The notes beneath the pieces are model-generated. The model did no database searches. It saw nothing but the letters and a program-made list of their open reading frames with translations, and was not told where the DNA came from. Below, one piece after another: positions 54,566 through 63,392 of a stretch of DNA of 64,000 nt. Origin of the DNA: Pseudoxanthomonas sp. z9 (GTDB taxonomy: Bacteria > Pseudomonadota > Gammaproteobacteria > Xanthomonadales > Xanthomonadaceae). The DNA is taken from positions 1 to 64,000 of the forward strand of contig NZ_VFID01000016.1 in assembly GCF_006542425.1 (NCBI RefSeq), given 5' to 3'. The first letter of the stretch is position 1; every line of letters begins with the position of its first letter. Position numbers and translations under genes: made by a program.

Positions 54566-56698
54566 TTGAAGTTCTTTGTTTCCTGCGCCAAGGGCCTGGA
54601 GTACCTGCTCGCCGACGAGCTGACGGCGCTGGGCGCCCACCGCGCCACCGCCACCATCGCCGGCGTCAACGTCGAAGGCGAACTGCGCGACGCCCAGCGC
54701 GCCGTGCTGTGGTCGCGCCTGGCCAGCCGCGTGCTGTGGCCCATCGCCGACTACGACTGTCCGGACGAGCAGGTGCTCTACGACGGCGCCGCCGCCATCG
54801 CCTGGGAAAACCACCTGCGCCCGGAACTCACCCTCGCGGTGGACGCGCATGTCTCCGGCCAGACCATCACCCACGCGCGCTACGCCGCCCAGCGGATCAA
54901 GGACGCGGTGGTGGATCGCCTGCGCCAGCAGGGACTGGAACGTCCCTCGGTGGATGTCGAACAGCCGGACGTGCGCATCAACCTGTCGCTGCGCAAGGGC
55001 CGCGCCACGCTGTCGATTGATCTCGGCGGTGGTCCGATGCACCGCCGCGGCTGGCGCCGCGAACAGAACGAGGCGCCGTTGAAGGAAAACCTCGCCGCCG
55101 GCGTATTGATGCGCGGCGGTTGGCCGGCGCTGTACCACGCCGGTGGCGCGCTGCTGGATCCCATGTGCGGCAGCGGCACCTTGCTGATTGAAGGCGCGCT
55201 GATGGCGGCCGACGTCGCCCCCGGCCTGCAACGCCACGGCAACGCGCTGCCGACGCGCTGGCTGGGCTTCGACACGCAGGCCTGGCGCGATCTGTTCGCC
55301 GACGCCGTCGCCCGCGAGACCGAAGGCCGTCGCGCGCTGCAACCGCGTTTCTTCGGCAGCGATCTGGATTCACGCGCCATCCGCGCCGCCAGCGAGAACG
55401 CGACCCTGGCGGGATTGGCCGGGCAGATTCAATTCCAGACCCGCGACGTCGCCCAGCTGGAAGCCCCCGGCGAAGGCGGCGGCCTGGTGGTCTGCAATCC
55501 GCCCTACGACGAACGCCTGGCCGCCGACGCGACGCTGTACCGCATGCTCGGCGACGCGCTGCAACGCGCCGTGCCCGGTTGGCGCGCCAGCCTGCTGTGC
55601 GGCAACGCCGATCTGGCCCACGCCACCGGCCTGCGCGCGCAGAAGAAATACCAGGTGTTCAACGGCGCCATCGAGTGCGCGCTGATCGTCTGCGATCCCG
55701 TCGCCGCGCCCGCCCGCGAGCGCAGCGAACCGCGTCCGCTCAGCGAAGGCGCGCAGATGGTCGCCAACCGCATCCGCAAGAACCTCAAGAAGCTCAAGAG
55801 CTGGCGCGCCCGCGAAGACGTCACCTGCTATCGCGCCTACGACGCCGACCTGCCCGAATACGCCGCCGCCATCGACGTGTACGAAGCCGAGAACGACGGC
55901 GGCGCCTACCTGCACATCCAGGAATACGCCGCCCCGGCCAGCATCCCGGAAACCGACGTGCGCCGCCGTTTCAGCGAGCTGCTGGCCGCCGCGCGCGAAG
56001 TCTTCGCCGCGCCGCCGGATCGGGTGGCGATCAAGTCGCGCGCGCGCGGCAAGGGCGGCAGCAAGTACGGCCGCTTCGACCAGAAGGACCAGACCCTGTG
56101 GGTGCGGGAAAACAACGCCCGCCTGCAGGTCAACCTGTTCGACTACCTCGACACCGGCCTGTTCCTGGATCACCGCCCGCTGCGCCGGCGCATGGCCCAG
56201 GAAGCGCGCGGCAAGCGCTTCCTCAACCTTTTCAGCTACACCGGCGTCGCCAGCGTGCAGGCCGCCGTCGGCGGCGCGGCCACCACCACCAGCGTGGACC
56301 TGTCCGGCACCTACCTGGAATGGTGCGGGCGCAATCTGGCCGGCAATAACTTCGGCGGCGCCCACCACCGCCTCGTGCAGGCCGACGCGGTGCGCTGGCT
56401 GGAAGCCGAGCAGGGCGAATACGACCTGATCTTCTGCGACCCGCCTACCTTCTCCAACTCCGCCCGCGCCGACGACTTCGACATCCAGAAGGAACACGTG
56501 CGCCTGCTGCGCGCGGCGGTCGCCCGACTGGCGCCCAACGGCGTGCTGTACTTCAGCAACAACTTCCGCCGCTTCCGCCTGGACGAAAACGAAATCGCCG
56601 CCTTCGCCCGCTGCGAGGACATCACTCCGCAGACCCTCCCCCCGGACTTCGAGCGCAACGCCCGCATCCACCGCTGCTGGAAGCTCACCCGCTTCTGA
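54566..56698 (+). CDS. rlmL: Bifunctional 23S rRNA methyltransferase RlmKL
   Basis: Makes m2G2445 and m7G2069 in 23S rRNA. A TTG start at 54566 with GGAG five bases upstream gives [20 protein letters not shown]. 710 residues. THUMP-containing N-terminus; first methyltransferase has [15 protein letters not shown] and [11 protein letters not shown]; second has [20 protein letters not shown] and [13 protein letters not shown]. Both NPPY/DPP-type active-site motifs are present. Full length. Confidence 0.94.
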   Translation: MKFFVSCAKGLEYLLADELTALGAHRATATIAGVNVEGELRDAQRAVLWSRLASRVLWPIADYDCPDEQVLYDGAAAIAWENHLRPELTLAVDAHVSGQTITHARYAAQRIKDAVVDRLRQQGLERPSVDVEQPDVRINLSLRKGRATLSIDLGGGPMHRRGWRREQNEAPLKENLAAGVLMRGGWPALYHAGGALLDPMCGSGTLLIEGALMAADVAPGLQRHGNALPTRWLGFDTQAWRDLFADAVARETEGRRALQPRFFGSDLDSRAIRAASENATLAGLAGQIQFQTRDVAQLEAPGEGGGLVVCNPPYDERLAADATLYRMLGDALQRAVPGWRASLLCGNADLAHATGLRAQKKYQVFNGAIECALIVCDPVAAPARERSEPRPLSEGAQMVANRIRKNLKKLKSWRAREDVTCYRAYDADLPEYAAAIDVYEAENDGGAYLHIQEYAAPASIPETDVRRRFSELLAAAREVFAAPPDRVAIKSRARGKGGSKYGRFDQKDQTLWVRENNARLQVNLFDYLDTGLFLDHRPLRRRMAQEARGKRFLNLFSYTGVASVQAAVGGAATTTSVDLSGTYLEWCGRNLAGNNFGGAHHRLVQADAVRWLEAEQGEYDLIFCDPPTFSNSARADDFDIQKEHVRLLRAAVARLAPNGVLYFSNNFRRFRLDENEIAAFARCEDITPQTLPPDFERNARIHRCWKLTRF

Positions 56699-56736
56699 GT
56701 CCGGATACCGCCGCCCCGGGGCGGCGGATAGTCCCA

Positions 56737-56958
56737 CTAATCCGACTTCACCGGCTCCGATACCAGGCGGCCGGCGCGTATGCGTACCTGGATGGTCTGG
56801 CCAATCGAAAAGCCAGCCTGCTCCAGCCAGCGGCCTTGCAGGCGCAGCGAGGGGAAGGGCGGCGTGGGGCGGCCCTTGCCGGTGTGTGGGTAATAGGCGT
56901 AGCCGGTTTTGAGTTGGCGCTCGCGAGGGTAGGGGCGGCGGGTCTTGTTGCCTGCCAT
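56737..56958 (-). CDS. SymE-like toxin protein
   Basis: 73 residues from the ATG at 56958 (GGAGG five bases upstream). LQGRWLEQAGFSIGQTIQVR then IRAGRLV matches the C-terminal SymE toxin domain (AbrB-like fold, endoribonuclease in type I systems). The N-terminus is basic (KTRRPYPRERQLKTGYAYYP). A cis antisense RNA (SymR-like) would be expected over the 5' end; not identified here. It marks the start of the accessory zone. Confidence 0.85.
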   Translation of the reverse strand: MAGNKTRRPYPRERQLKTGYAYYPHTGKGRPTPPFPSLRLQGRWLEQAGFSIGQTIQVRIRAGRLVSEPVKSD

Positions 56959-57355
56959 GTTGGCCTCCGGTCGATATCGGAAAACCGCGAGGACGGACGC
57001 GGACACCGCTAGCGGGGGAGGTGTGTTGAGCACCGGTGCTTAAACTACTTCCTCAAAGGCTGAAGACCATGACGCTGTTTGTCGGTTGACTGCTTATGAC
57101 CCAAAGCGGACATCCGGGGATATCTTACGCGGTCGAAGAACGGGCGAGTCTCGCTCGCTCGATTAGGGGCGCGCCCAAACCCAGGTAACGTACCTTTAGA
57201 CACAGCCTCTGTAGGTCCGGTTATACGTCGGCTTGTTGGCCGGTGCCAGCGGCCATAAGATCCAGCGGTATCAAGGGACAGCCCACCATACGGTGCGCTG
57301 CGTAGAAGTCGTATGACCGGACCGTGGATCCGGCTATCAGGTAATTAGGTGCCGG
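56959..57355. other. Intergenic accessory DNA (397 bp)
   Basis: Lower GC than the core. It contains GACCCAAAGCGGACATCC (57098-57116), the first of the motif copies scattered to 61.6 kb, and short palindromes (CGAGTCTCGCTCGCTCG). No gene is credible. It probably holds the symE promoter. Confidence 0.4.
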
Positions 57356-57841
57356 ATGAAGATAATCGTATGCGTGGCATCTGTATTTCTGTTTGTCATG
57401 CCATTCCGAGCGCTGGCAAAAGATCAGTGCGACTTTGATCTGACGGCTGTCGCTCAACAGCTCTCGGCGAAGGCTAAAAAGATCCCTGGAGCCACGCAGA
57501 TCTCACCCTCCGAGTTCCTCTGGGTCGAGGCTTCCGGTCGAAAGATACAGATCGGTTATGGCGGCTGCGTGGACCTTGGCGTCGAAGTCTCTGTATCTAA
57601 GCCTGTCGGCTCGCGTGCGCCGCTCACTCAGGATGACCTCGTTCGAGCAGTAGCGCGATACTGGTCAGCTACTAATGCGAAGTCGCTGGGGGAAGCGTTG
57701 GCCGGCGGGCGCGGTGATGTTCGAGCCAATGGAAACGTTCGGGTGATTGAGTTTGGCCCAGACATTAGTGATGCCTTTCCCTTTGGTTTTACGGTTTCGC
57801 TATCGCCCAACCATGTAGCGGTATCGTGGCAAGAGCTCTAG
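57356..57841 (+). CDS. Secreted protein of unknown function (cassette-like)
   Basis: 161 residues with a signal peptide (IIVCVASVFLFVMPFRALAK). Two Cys (Cys25 and Cys72 region) may form a disulfide. GRKIQIGYGGCVDLGVEVSV, and [20 protein letters not shown] then VIEFGPDIS. No family recognised. A decayed attC-like site follows its stop, and base composition is lower in GC than the core, both fitting a captured integron cassette. Confidence 0.65.
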   Translation: MKIIVCVASVFLFVMPFRALAKDQCDFDLTAVAQQLSAKAKKIPGATQISPSEFLWVEASGRKIQIGYGGCVDLGVEVSVSKPVGSRAPLTQDDLVRAVARYWSATNAKSLGEALAGGRGDVRANGNVRVIEFGPDISDAFPFGFTVSLSPNHVAVSWQEL

Positions 57842-57905
57842 CCGCCCCCTGACAATTCATTCAAGCCGAACCGCTTTGCTGGCAGGCTTAATTCAGTGTT
57901 TCCCG
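57842..57905 (+). repeat. Degenerate integron attC-like site
   Basis: CTGACAATTCATTCAAGCCG, a variable loop (AACCGCTTTGCTGG), then CAGGCTTAATTCAGTGTTT. The two arms TTCAAGCC and GGCTTAA pair with one extra base, as in Xanthomonas-type attC hairpins; the terminal R boxes (CTAAC/GTTAG) are degraded to CTGAC and GTGTT. Immediately after the stop of the ORF at 57356. Recombination activity doubtful. Confidence 0.55.
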
Positions 57906-58009
57906 ATGTCCGTTTCTGGCCGAAAGCGGCCATCGAGCTGGCCGGACCGCAAGTCGGGTGCTAACGTCCGGTTTCGACCAAAGCGGAAATTTTTGGAGTT
58001 CCCGCACCC

Positions 58010-58255
58010 ATGCAGTGGATCGAGAAGCTAGACCGAGATGGCTGGAACCCGATCATCGACGAATTGGTATGGCATCTCGAACAAGGCCGCGCAGTGGTTC
58101 GGATCCAGCTACAGGACCTGCCGGAATCGGGAGTCGAGTTCAACTTCGCGAATGCGCCGTCTTTGTTTCTGAAAGTTGAACGGCGGAAGTTGGGGGACGT
58201 CGGCCGCCGAAGTAGTGGCAAGGTTCGACGAGTTGGCCTCCGTCGAGCTCGCTAG
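58010..58255 (+). CDS. Small ORF of unknown function, probably frameshifted
   Basis: The ATG at 58010 follows GGAGTT. MQWIEKLDRDGWNPIIDELV then QGRAVVRIQLQDLPESG look coding. From about 58200 the frame changes to a basic tail (SSGKVRRVGLRRAR), whereas another frame reads AEVVARFDELASVELAS and then stops at 58256, suggesting a one-base shift near the G5 run at 58190-58195. Cassette-like; function unknown. Confidence 0.4.
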   Translation: MQWIEKLDRDGWNPIIDELVWHLEQGRAVVRIQLQDLPESGVEFNFANAPSLFLKVERRKLGDVGRRSSGKVRRVGLRRAR

Positions 58256-58443
58256 TAACTTGTGAGATTCGTGTGCGCTTGGATGTCGCTCCTGGCCGAA
58301 AGCGGACATCTGCTAGGCAGGGATGATTAGTGCAGTTGCAAGAACAGGCGGAGTGTAGATTTTCTTAACTCTGTGATAATGGCCAACCTGTTGAGTCTCT
58401 ATTCCGTTTTCCCAACTACTGAACTCCGATTTGGTTGAGACCT
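58256..58443. other. Intergenic accessory DNA
   Basis: AT-richer, contains the GGCCGAAAGCGGACAT copy at 58292. Nothing else recognised; any promoter of the 58444 gene lies here. Confidence 0.3.
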
Positions 58444-59538
58444 ATGAGCCGTCTTTTCCTTGATGTTGTCGCCTTCGCCCTGATGTTGGTTGCGGTGCCA
58501 GTTTTTGCACAAGATGCTCCAGAGCCCACCGACGTTCCCAGTGTCACGCTGCCGCCCGAACTGGATCGAGTACTCCGCGACTACGAGAGCGCATGGCGCG
58601 CGGGTGACGCGGCGGCCCTCGCGGCGCTGTTCGCGGAGGATGGCTTCATCCTGCAAAGCAATCGTCCGCCCGTCCGCGGACGCAAGGCCATCCAGGCCAC
58701 CTATGAAGGCGGAAGCGGCGGTCCGCTGCGGCTACGCGCGCTCGCCTTTTACACCGAAGCCACGACCGGCTACATCGTCGGCGCCTACGGCTACGGTGAT
58801 AGCCCCGGCGACACCGGCAAGTTCACCCTCACGCTTCGCCGCACCCCCGGCCAGCCGTGGCTGATCTTCTCGGACATGGATAATCAGAACGCGCCGCCAA
58901 AGCCTGGGTCTGGAAATGTTGACGCTGGTGAGGCGGATTCATGCAGAAAGGGAAACATCACTGATATCCAATTGAAGGATGTCCCTGCTGATGAGGTTTC
59001 AAGAACGTTTGAAAGTGAAGGGTTCGGGGGGCTTGGGGGATACCAGGTGGCGGGAGTCCAAGAAGCACTAGGACCCTGTGTAACGAAGATAGTCGGATTT
59101 ATGGTTGATGGAATTTACCTCCATGGCGGGATAGCCATGCATATAGAAGGGAGGATAGCCAGGGAGGAGGCGCGATATCCTTTCAAGGGGCCGGATATCA
59201 TCAGTGGCGACGCCGATCTGGGTTCCAACTTTGTCCAAGCGTCCAGGATTGGCTATCTAAGAGATCAGTCTGGAATTAAGGAGTCCTACCTAGGACTTTG
59301 GCGGAGTCCATCCTCGTCAGAGGTTGCCGTGTTCTTGAAGAGCGCAGGTGGAGTCTATGGAAAGAAGGTTGCGCTGTTCAAAACAAACTTGGATATTTCT
59401 GGATTGCGGTATTTTCCTAGCCCGGATTCTAGTGCGGGTCAGATTACGCTACTCGTAAAGAAAAATGACAATCCTTGGCTAGTTCGTGTGGATTGGACGC
59501 ATCCGGGAATGTGGGAGTTGATGAACTCGATAGAGTAA
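58444..59538 (+). CDS. Chimeric secreted protein with SnoaL/DUF4440-like N-terminus
   Basis: The ATG at 58444 opens a signal peptide (DVVAFALMLVAVPVFAQ). Residues ~40-145 form a SnoaL-like (DUF4440) cone: LPPELDRVLRDYESAWRAGD, AALAALFAEDGFILQSNRPP, GGPLRLRALAFYTEATTGYI and TLTLRRTPGQPWLIFSD. At about residue 145 (58880) GC content and codon use fall sharply; the remaining ~220 residues (SCRKGNITDIQLKDVPADEV onward) have no family. Probably a fusion of a native domain with foreign DNA. 364 residues. Confidence 0.7.
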   Translation: MSRLFLDVVAFALMLVAVPVFAQDAPEPTDVPSVTLPPELDRVLRDYESAWRAGDAAALAALFAEDGFILQSNRPPVRGRKAIQATYEGGSGGPLRLRALAFYTEATTGYIVGAYGYGDSPGDTGKFTLTLRRTPGQPWLIFSDMDNQNAPPKPGSGNVDAGEADSCRKGNITDIQLKDVPADEVSRTFESEGFGGLGGYQVAGVQEALGPCVTKIVGFMVDGIYLHGGIAMHIEGRIAREEARYPFKGPDIISGDADLGSNFVQASRIGYLRDQSGIKESYLGLWRSPSSSEVAVFLKSAGGVYGKKVALFKTNLDISGLRYFPSPDSSAGQITLLVKKNDNPWLVRVDWTHPGMWELMNSIE

Positions 59539-60073
59539 ATCTGGCTCGGATTTCCAATGTTTCAGAAGACGTGTGGCCTTGAAGAGTATAGGCGGGTAAG
59601 GGAATGTCTTCGCTCCTCCGATCGGACGTCAAAGATAGTAGATCTCATCGGGTATACGGTGAGATCTATCTATCGGATAGCAGGTCAAGTAGAAATCTTG
59701 TAATAGGTGCGGGAATCGTCTTCGCTGCGCTTATAGCATCGGCGTCCTGGGCAAAGTACTCGTGAGTCGAGTACGCGCATGGCGTAGTTGGTCTAGATAA
59801 GCCATGGGTAAAGGTGATTGCCCGGCGACCAGGGGTGGTCGATCAGGTCTTCGTGAAAGAAGAGGCCTAGTGGAAAAAGGACAACGACTGGTGTTGATAT
59901 CGGTCGATTTGGCTGCGCCTGACAAGCGATTTGCGATGGCCGAGGGATTGGAGTCGCTCCAGAATCAGGAAACTCTCGTTAGACAACGACTCTCCATTTC
60001 TGGAGAAAAATTCAGAAAAGACGGGAGCGACTTTCCAATTCAAGAAGTTCCGTAAGAACGGAAATATCGTCCC
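59539..60073. other. Intergenic accessory DNA with no credible gene
   Basis: Short open frames exist but have poor codon use and no ribosome sites. The 59804-60055 frame and its overlapping frame from 59931 look fortuitous. Confidence 0.3.
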
Positions 60074-60182
60074 GTTCGCGGAGGATGGCTTCATCCTGCA
60101 AAGCAATCGTCCGCCCGTCCGGGGACGCAAGGCCATCCAGGCCGTCTATGAAGGTGGGAGCGGCGGCCCGCTGCGGCTACGC
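60074..60182 (+). pseudogene. Duplicated 109-bp fragment of the 58444 gene
   Basis: 109 bp matching 58629-58737 (the SnoaL segment from FAEDGFILQSNRPP to PLRLR) with about six mismatches (for example CCGCGGACG to CCGGGGACG). It has no start, lies in a different 5' context and ends into unrelated DNA. A copy fragment, not a gene. Confidence 0.75.
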
Positions 60183-60321
60183 CCCCGGCCTGCTTCGGAA
60201 ACACCGTCCGCGAACGTCTCTTCATGGCCGGAAGCGGACATTGATCCAGACGATTTGCCCGGGGCATTGCGCGACCTTCACGACGCGGTGTTGATGAACC
60301 TGAGATTGCCTTGCCGATGGG

Positions 60322-61389
60322 TCAGGCGGAAAGAACATCCCGATAGCGCTCGAACATCCTCGCGTTGATCGCGTCAACATGCAGGTGCTTACGGATGAAT
60401 GCGGATCCTTCTCTGCCGAAGTCGGCATAGCCGCCACTTGATGCGCTGCTCAAGGACGTCCATAGCGACGGGATGTCGAGATCAGCCAACGCCGCCGATC
60501 CGAGGCCGCCAAAGTTGCATTCAGCGGCCGCGAGCAGCCCCGGCATGTCGAACAACGGACATGCCCCTCCACTTCCCACGGCTATGCCCGGGCGCCCCAT
60601 CGCAATGGCCTCCATCGCGCCGCGGCCGGCAGCAATAATCGCCGAGGCTTCGCTGTATCGCTTCGCCAGTTGTGGCGATGTGATCCACCCATCGAACGCT
60701 ACCAAGCGCTTTCCGGCGTTCGAGTAAAGCGATTCAGCGGCCTCATGAAGCTCCCCGATGAGGGTGCCCTGCCCGGCAACGATCCACTCCACGTCGAAAT
60801 CTTGTTCGGCAGCTTGCCGCTCCCACATGAGCCGAACTAGGTCAACGACGTTCCGCTTGTCTGCATCGAAGCGGGAGGCCACCACGATCGTCCTCGCCTC
60901 GACCGCCGACGGCGCCGCGAAGTGAGTGAAATCAACACCGTTGGGGGCAATGCTGATGCGGTCGTGGCAAGCCGGGATCAGGCTATGGACCCGACGTCGA
61001 ATCGACGCGGATACGCAGAAGACGTGAGCCAGCCGATCGGCATACTGCGCGATCGAATCGACCCACTCGCCATGCACCGTGAAGAACAGCGGCGCACCGG
61101 TCTTGGCTGACAGATCGAGAAGGAGCTGACGGGATGGCCCCGGGTGTGCGTGGAGAACATTGCACGGCGCGAGATAGTCCCTAGCTTCGCCAAGCGACTT
61201 CTCGCAGTCGAAGTCGACACCAATGACACCGAAGCCTTGGGCCAACAAGGAGTCTCGAAACGGTCCAAACGGCAGAGCCAAGCGAACATCGAAATTCTCG
61301 CTTCGAGCATGTAGCGCGGTTGCCCTGATGTTTTCCTGTAGCCCACCCATCGGCGCTCTATACCACGCCGATATCCCCAGATTTCCCAT
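60322..61389 (-). CDS. Glycosyltransferase family 4-like protein
   Basis: 355 residues from the ATG at 61389 (GGAGGG eight or nine bases upstream; a GTG at 61398 is less likely). GT-B fold: CNVLHAHPGPSRQLLLDLSA and APLFFTVHGEWVDSIAQYAD (acceptor domain), ISIAPNGVDFTHF, VVASRFDADKRNVVDLVRL (donor binding), VAGQGTLIGELHEAA, and RGAMEAIAMGRPGIAVGS (E-x7-E-like). Donor and acceptor sugars unknown. Isolated from any polysaccharide locus. Confidence 0.85.
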   Translation of the reverse strand: MGNLGISAWYRAPMGGLQENIRATALHARSENFDVRLALPFGPFRDSLLAQGFGVIGVDFDCEKSLGEARDYLAPCNVLHAHPGPSRQLLLDLSAKTGAPLFFTVHGEWVDSIAQYADRLAHVFCVSASIRRRVHSLIPACHDRISIAPNGVDFTHFAAPSAVEARTIVVASRFDADKRNVVDLVRLMWERQAAEQDFDVEWIVAGQGTLIGELHEAAESLYSNAGKRLVAFDGWITSPQLAKRYSEASAIIAAGRGAMEAIAMGRPGIAVGSGGACPLFDMPGLLAAAECNFGGLGSAALADLDIPSLWTSLSSASSGGYADFGREGSAFIRKHLHVDAINARMFERYRDVLSA

Positions 61390-61437
61390 CGGAGGCACCC
61401 TCCAACAAGTCGAGGGGAATGGTATCAGATGGACTGG

Positions 61438-62025
61438 CTACTCCTGCGAGTTCGGCCAGCTTGACGCCGCAAGCGTCGGAGCCGTTTGGCGGCCACGTAT
61501 TACTACCAGCTCTGGGTCTTTTCGCGTGGCATTTGACATGCCAGATGTTTCACGCGACGAATGGCCGCCGATAGCGGACGGTCCGCCGGGCAAGGCCGCC
61601 TCGGCGGAGCTAATGTCCGCTTCGTGGGAACGGACCTCGGTATCGCACCCCATGGAGTCGGTCCGCTGTTCCACCGAAGACCGCCGCAAGTGGCCTTCCC
61701 CCCACACCCGCACCCCCTCGACTATTGGCAGCAAGGTCTTGCCGTACTCGGTCAGCTGGTAAATCACCGGCGCGGGCACGGGGCCGGTAGGGATGCGATC
61801 TACTAGGCCATGAGCTTCGAGCTCCCGCAATTGTTCGGCGAGCACCTTGTTCGAGATCGGGGTGACGCGGTGTTGCAGGCCGGCGAAGTGCAGTTCGCTG
61901 TGCGCCAGCCAGTAGAGGATCGTCAGTTTCCACTTGCCGCCGATGGCGGCGAAGGCGGCCGCCAGCGGGCAGCCTTCGAGCGGATTGGGCCGGGCATGGT
62001 TACCCGCAGGTACCTTCTTGTTCAT
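61438..62025 (-). CDS. HxlR-family transcriptional regulator with abnormal tail
   Basis: 195 residues. The first ~118 are a complete HxlR winged helix: CPLAAAFAAIGGKWKLTILY, HFAGLQHRVTPISNKVLAEQ, LRELEAHGLVDRIPTGPVPA and YGKTLLPIVEGVRVWGEGHL. A Cys at position ~19 may sense oxidants, as in related regulators. Normal members end here; the last ~77 residues (from about 61670) are low complexity and contain the AGCGGAC motif copy, so the original stop has been lost. Divergent from the DUF1579-like gene, its likely target. Confidence 0.85.
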   Translation of the reverse strand: MNKKVPAGNHARPNPLEGCPLAAAFAAIGGKWKLTILYWLAHSELHFAGLQHRVTPISNKVLAEQLRELEAHGLVDRIPTGPVPAPVIYQLTEYGKTLLPIVEGVRVWGEGHLRRSSVEQRTDSMGCDTEVRSHEADISSAEAALPGGPSAIGGHSSRETSGMSNATRKDPELVVIRGRQTAPTLAASSWPNSQE

Positions 62026-62076
62026 GCTGGCCTCGCGTTCCTATCCTGCGCGCATCATGGGAGACGGGACGAGACG

Positions 62077-62658
62077 ATGCAAAACCCTGCGCGAAGCTGG
62101 CTCGGCGGCACCTGCCTGGCCGTGGCATTGCTGGCGATGAACGCGTCGGCACGGACGCCGCCAGTCGTCGCTGTCGTGCCGGGCGACGGCCAGCACGACT
62201 TCGACTGGGAAATCGGCACCTGGAAGACCGAACTGTGGCGGCTGGCCAAGCCGTTGTCCGGCTCGCAGGAGTGGGTGGAATACGCCGGTACCAGCGTCGT
62301 CCGGAAAGTGCTGGACGGACGCGCCAACCTGGTTGAACTGCGCGTGGCGGGCCCGACCGGAAACATCGAAGGCGTGAGCCTGCGCCTGTACAACCCGCAG
62401 GCCGGGCAGTGGAGCCTGCACTACGCCGGCGCCCGCAGCGGCACCCTGACCCGTCCGGTCCACGGCAGCTTCCGCAACGGCCGTGGCGAGTTCTACGGCC
62501 AGGAAGACCTCGACGGCAAGGCCATCCTGGTGCGCTTCGTCATCTCTGACATCACCCCCAACTCGGCGCGATTCGAGCAGGCTTACTCGGACGACGGTGG
62601 ACGCCATTGGGAAACCAACTGGATCGCGGTCGATACGCGCATCGGGGATGGGACGTAG
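62077..62658 (+). CDS. Secreted DUF1579-like protein
   Basis: 193 residues. Signal peptide (LGGTCLAVALLAMNASART), then GDGQHDFDWEIGTWKTELWR, SGSQEWVEYAGTSVVRKVLD, IEGVSLRLYNPQAGQWSLHY and ITPNSARFEQAYSDDGGRHW in the style of DUF1579/ bacterial lipocalin-like proteins. Small-molecule binding possible. Divergent from the HxlR gene with 51 bp between; likely controlled by it. Confidence 0.75.
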   Translation: MQNPARSWLGGTCLAVALLAMNASARTPPVVAVVPGDGQHDFDWEIGTWKTELWRLAKPLSGSQEWVEYAGTSVVRKVLDGRANLVELRVAGPTGNIEGVSLRLYNPQAGQWSLHYAGARSGTLTRPVHGSFRNGRGEFYGQEDLDGKAILVRFVISDITPNSARFEQAYSDDGGRHWETNWIAVDTRIGDGT

Positions 62659-62866
62659 GGGGAGATGGTTACCCGGCACCACCGAAGATCCTTTGGAGGA
62701 TGGCCGACCCGATGCGCAAATTGTTCCACCAACATTTACAACGGACAGGATTCACGGCATAAGGCGCCAGGATTCCCTTCGGATCGGTCAGATAAATCGA
62801 TTGATTGGGTTGCTGATTGTTGCGAAGCTACCGCAAAGAGGGTTTCCCGATTTCTTCACAGGCTGG

Positions 62867-63319
62867 ATGTTGTTGATGCGGGCAGCACATATATGGAAGC
62901 AATCCGGGCGAATCTCGCTGTGGCGCTATACCGAGAACGAGCGCAACTACCCGGGCTGGCACTTCAATGCAGATGCGGCAGGCTGCCATTCGCTGGTGGC
63001 CTTGCTTGACGCCCTGTCCAGGGATGGCGAGGGGACTCGAACCGTGAGCATTTCAGCGCCGGCCAACGATCAGTTGCGCGTACCCAACAACAAGTCCGGT
63101 CTCGCGGCCTGGCAGGCGCCGGACAAGCTGAAGGTAATCTTGTCCGCACGCCCGGACGATTGGTCCTTTCCGCCGGCAATCGAACCGGCCGTCGTTACGC
63201 TGGGAACCTCATGGCTAGCGCCATTGAGCGAGGGTATCCAGGGTATCGCCAAAGGGCGGGGCGATCATGCCATCGGTAGCAAAGATCATCACCTTTGGTT
63301 TTGGTGGTGTCTTGGATAG
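62867..63319 (+). CDS. Protein of unknown function
   Basis: 150 residues from the ATG at 62867, but the frame is open to 62483 and a TTG at 62801 is possible, so the start is uncertain. LLMRAAHIWKQSGRISLWRY, PGWHFNADAAGCHSLVALLD, VSISAPANDQLRVPNNKSGL and KLKVILSARPDDWSFPPAIE. No family recognised. No signal peptide at this start. Confidence 0.5.
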   Translation: MLLMRAAHIWKQSGRISLWRYTENERNYPGWHFNADAAGCHSLVALLDALSRDGEGTRTVSISAPANDQLRVPNNKSGLAAWQAPDKLKVILSARPDDWSFPPAIEPAVVTLGTSWLAPLSEGIQGIAKGRGDHAIGSKDHHLWFWWCLG

Positions 63320-63392
63320 GCCCTTCAGTGGTGACCGGCAGTTCATCAAATCCAGGACCTTTCCGGCTTGGCCCAATCGGGGACCAATTTCT

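Larger units (their letters stand above)
57098..61632. repeat. Scattered GGCCGAAAGCGGACAT-like motif (seven degenerate copies)
   Basis: Copies at 57098-57116, 57917-57934, 57975-57990, 58292-58310 and 60223-60242 on the plus strand, 61559-61578 (GGCCGCCGATAGCGGAC, plus), and 61611-61632 (TGTCCGCTTCG, opposite). All lie in the low-GC accessory zone, none elsewhere in the window by eye. Confidence 0.6.

Noticed and set aside
57221..57457. Leftward small frame overlapping the secreted ORF at 57356
   Set aside because: Overlaps the better-supported rightward gene with a signal peptide.
59804..60368. Short open frames in the accessory intergenic region
   Set aside because: No ribosome site, poor codon use, and one frame merely reads through the duplicated fragment.
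63030..63060. GGACTCGAACC tRNA T-arm-like string
   Set aside because: Lies inside a coding frame; no acceptor or anticodon stem around it.
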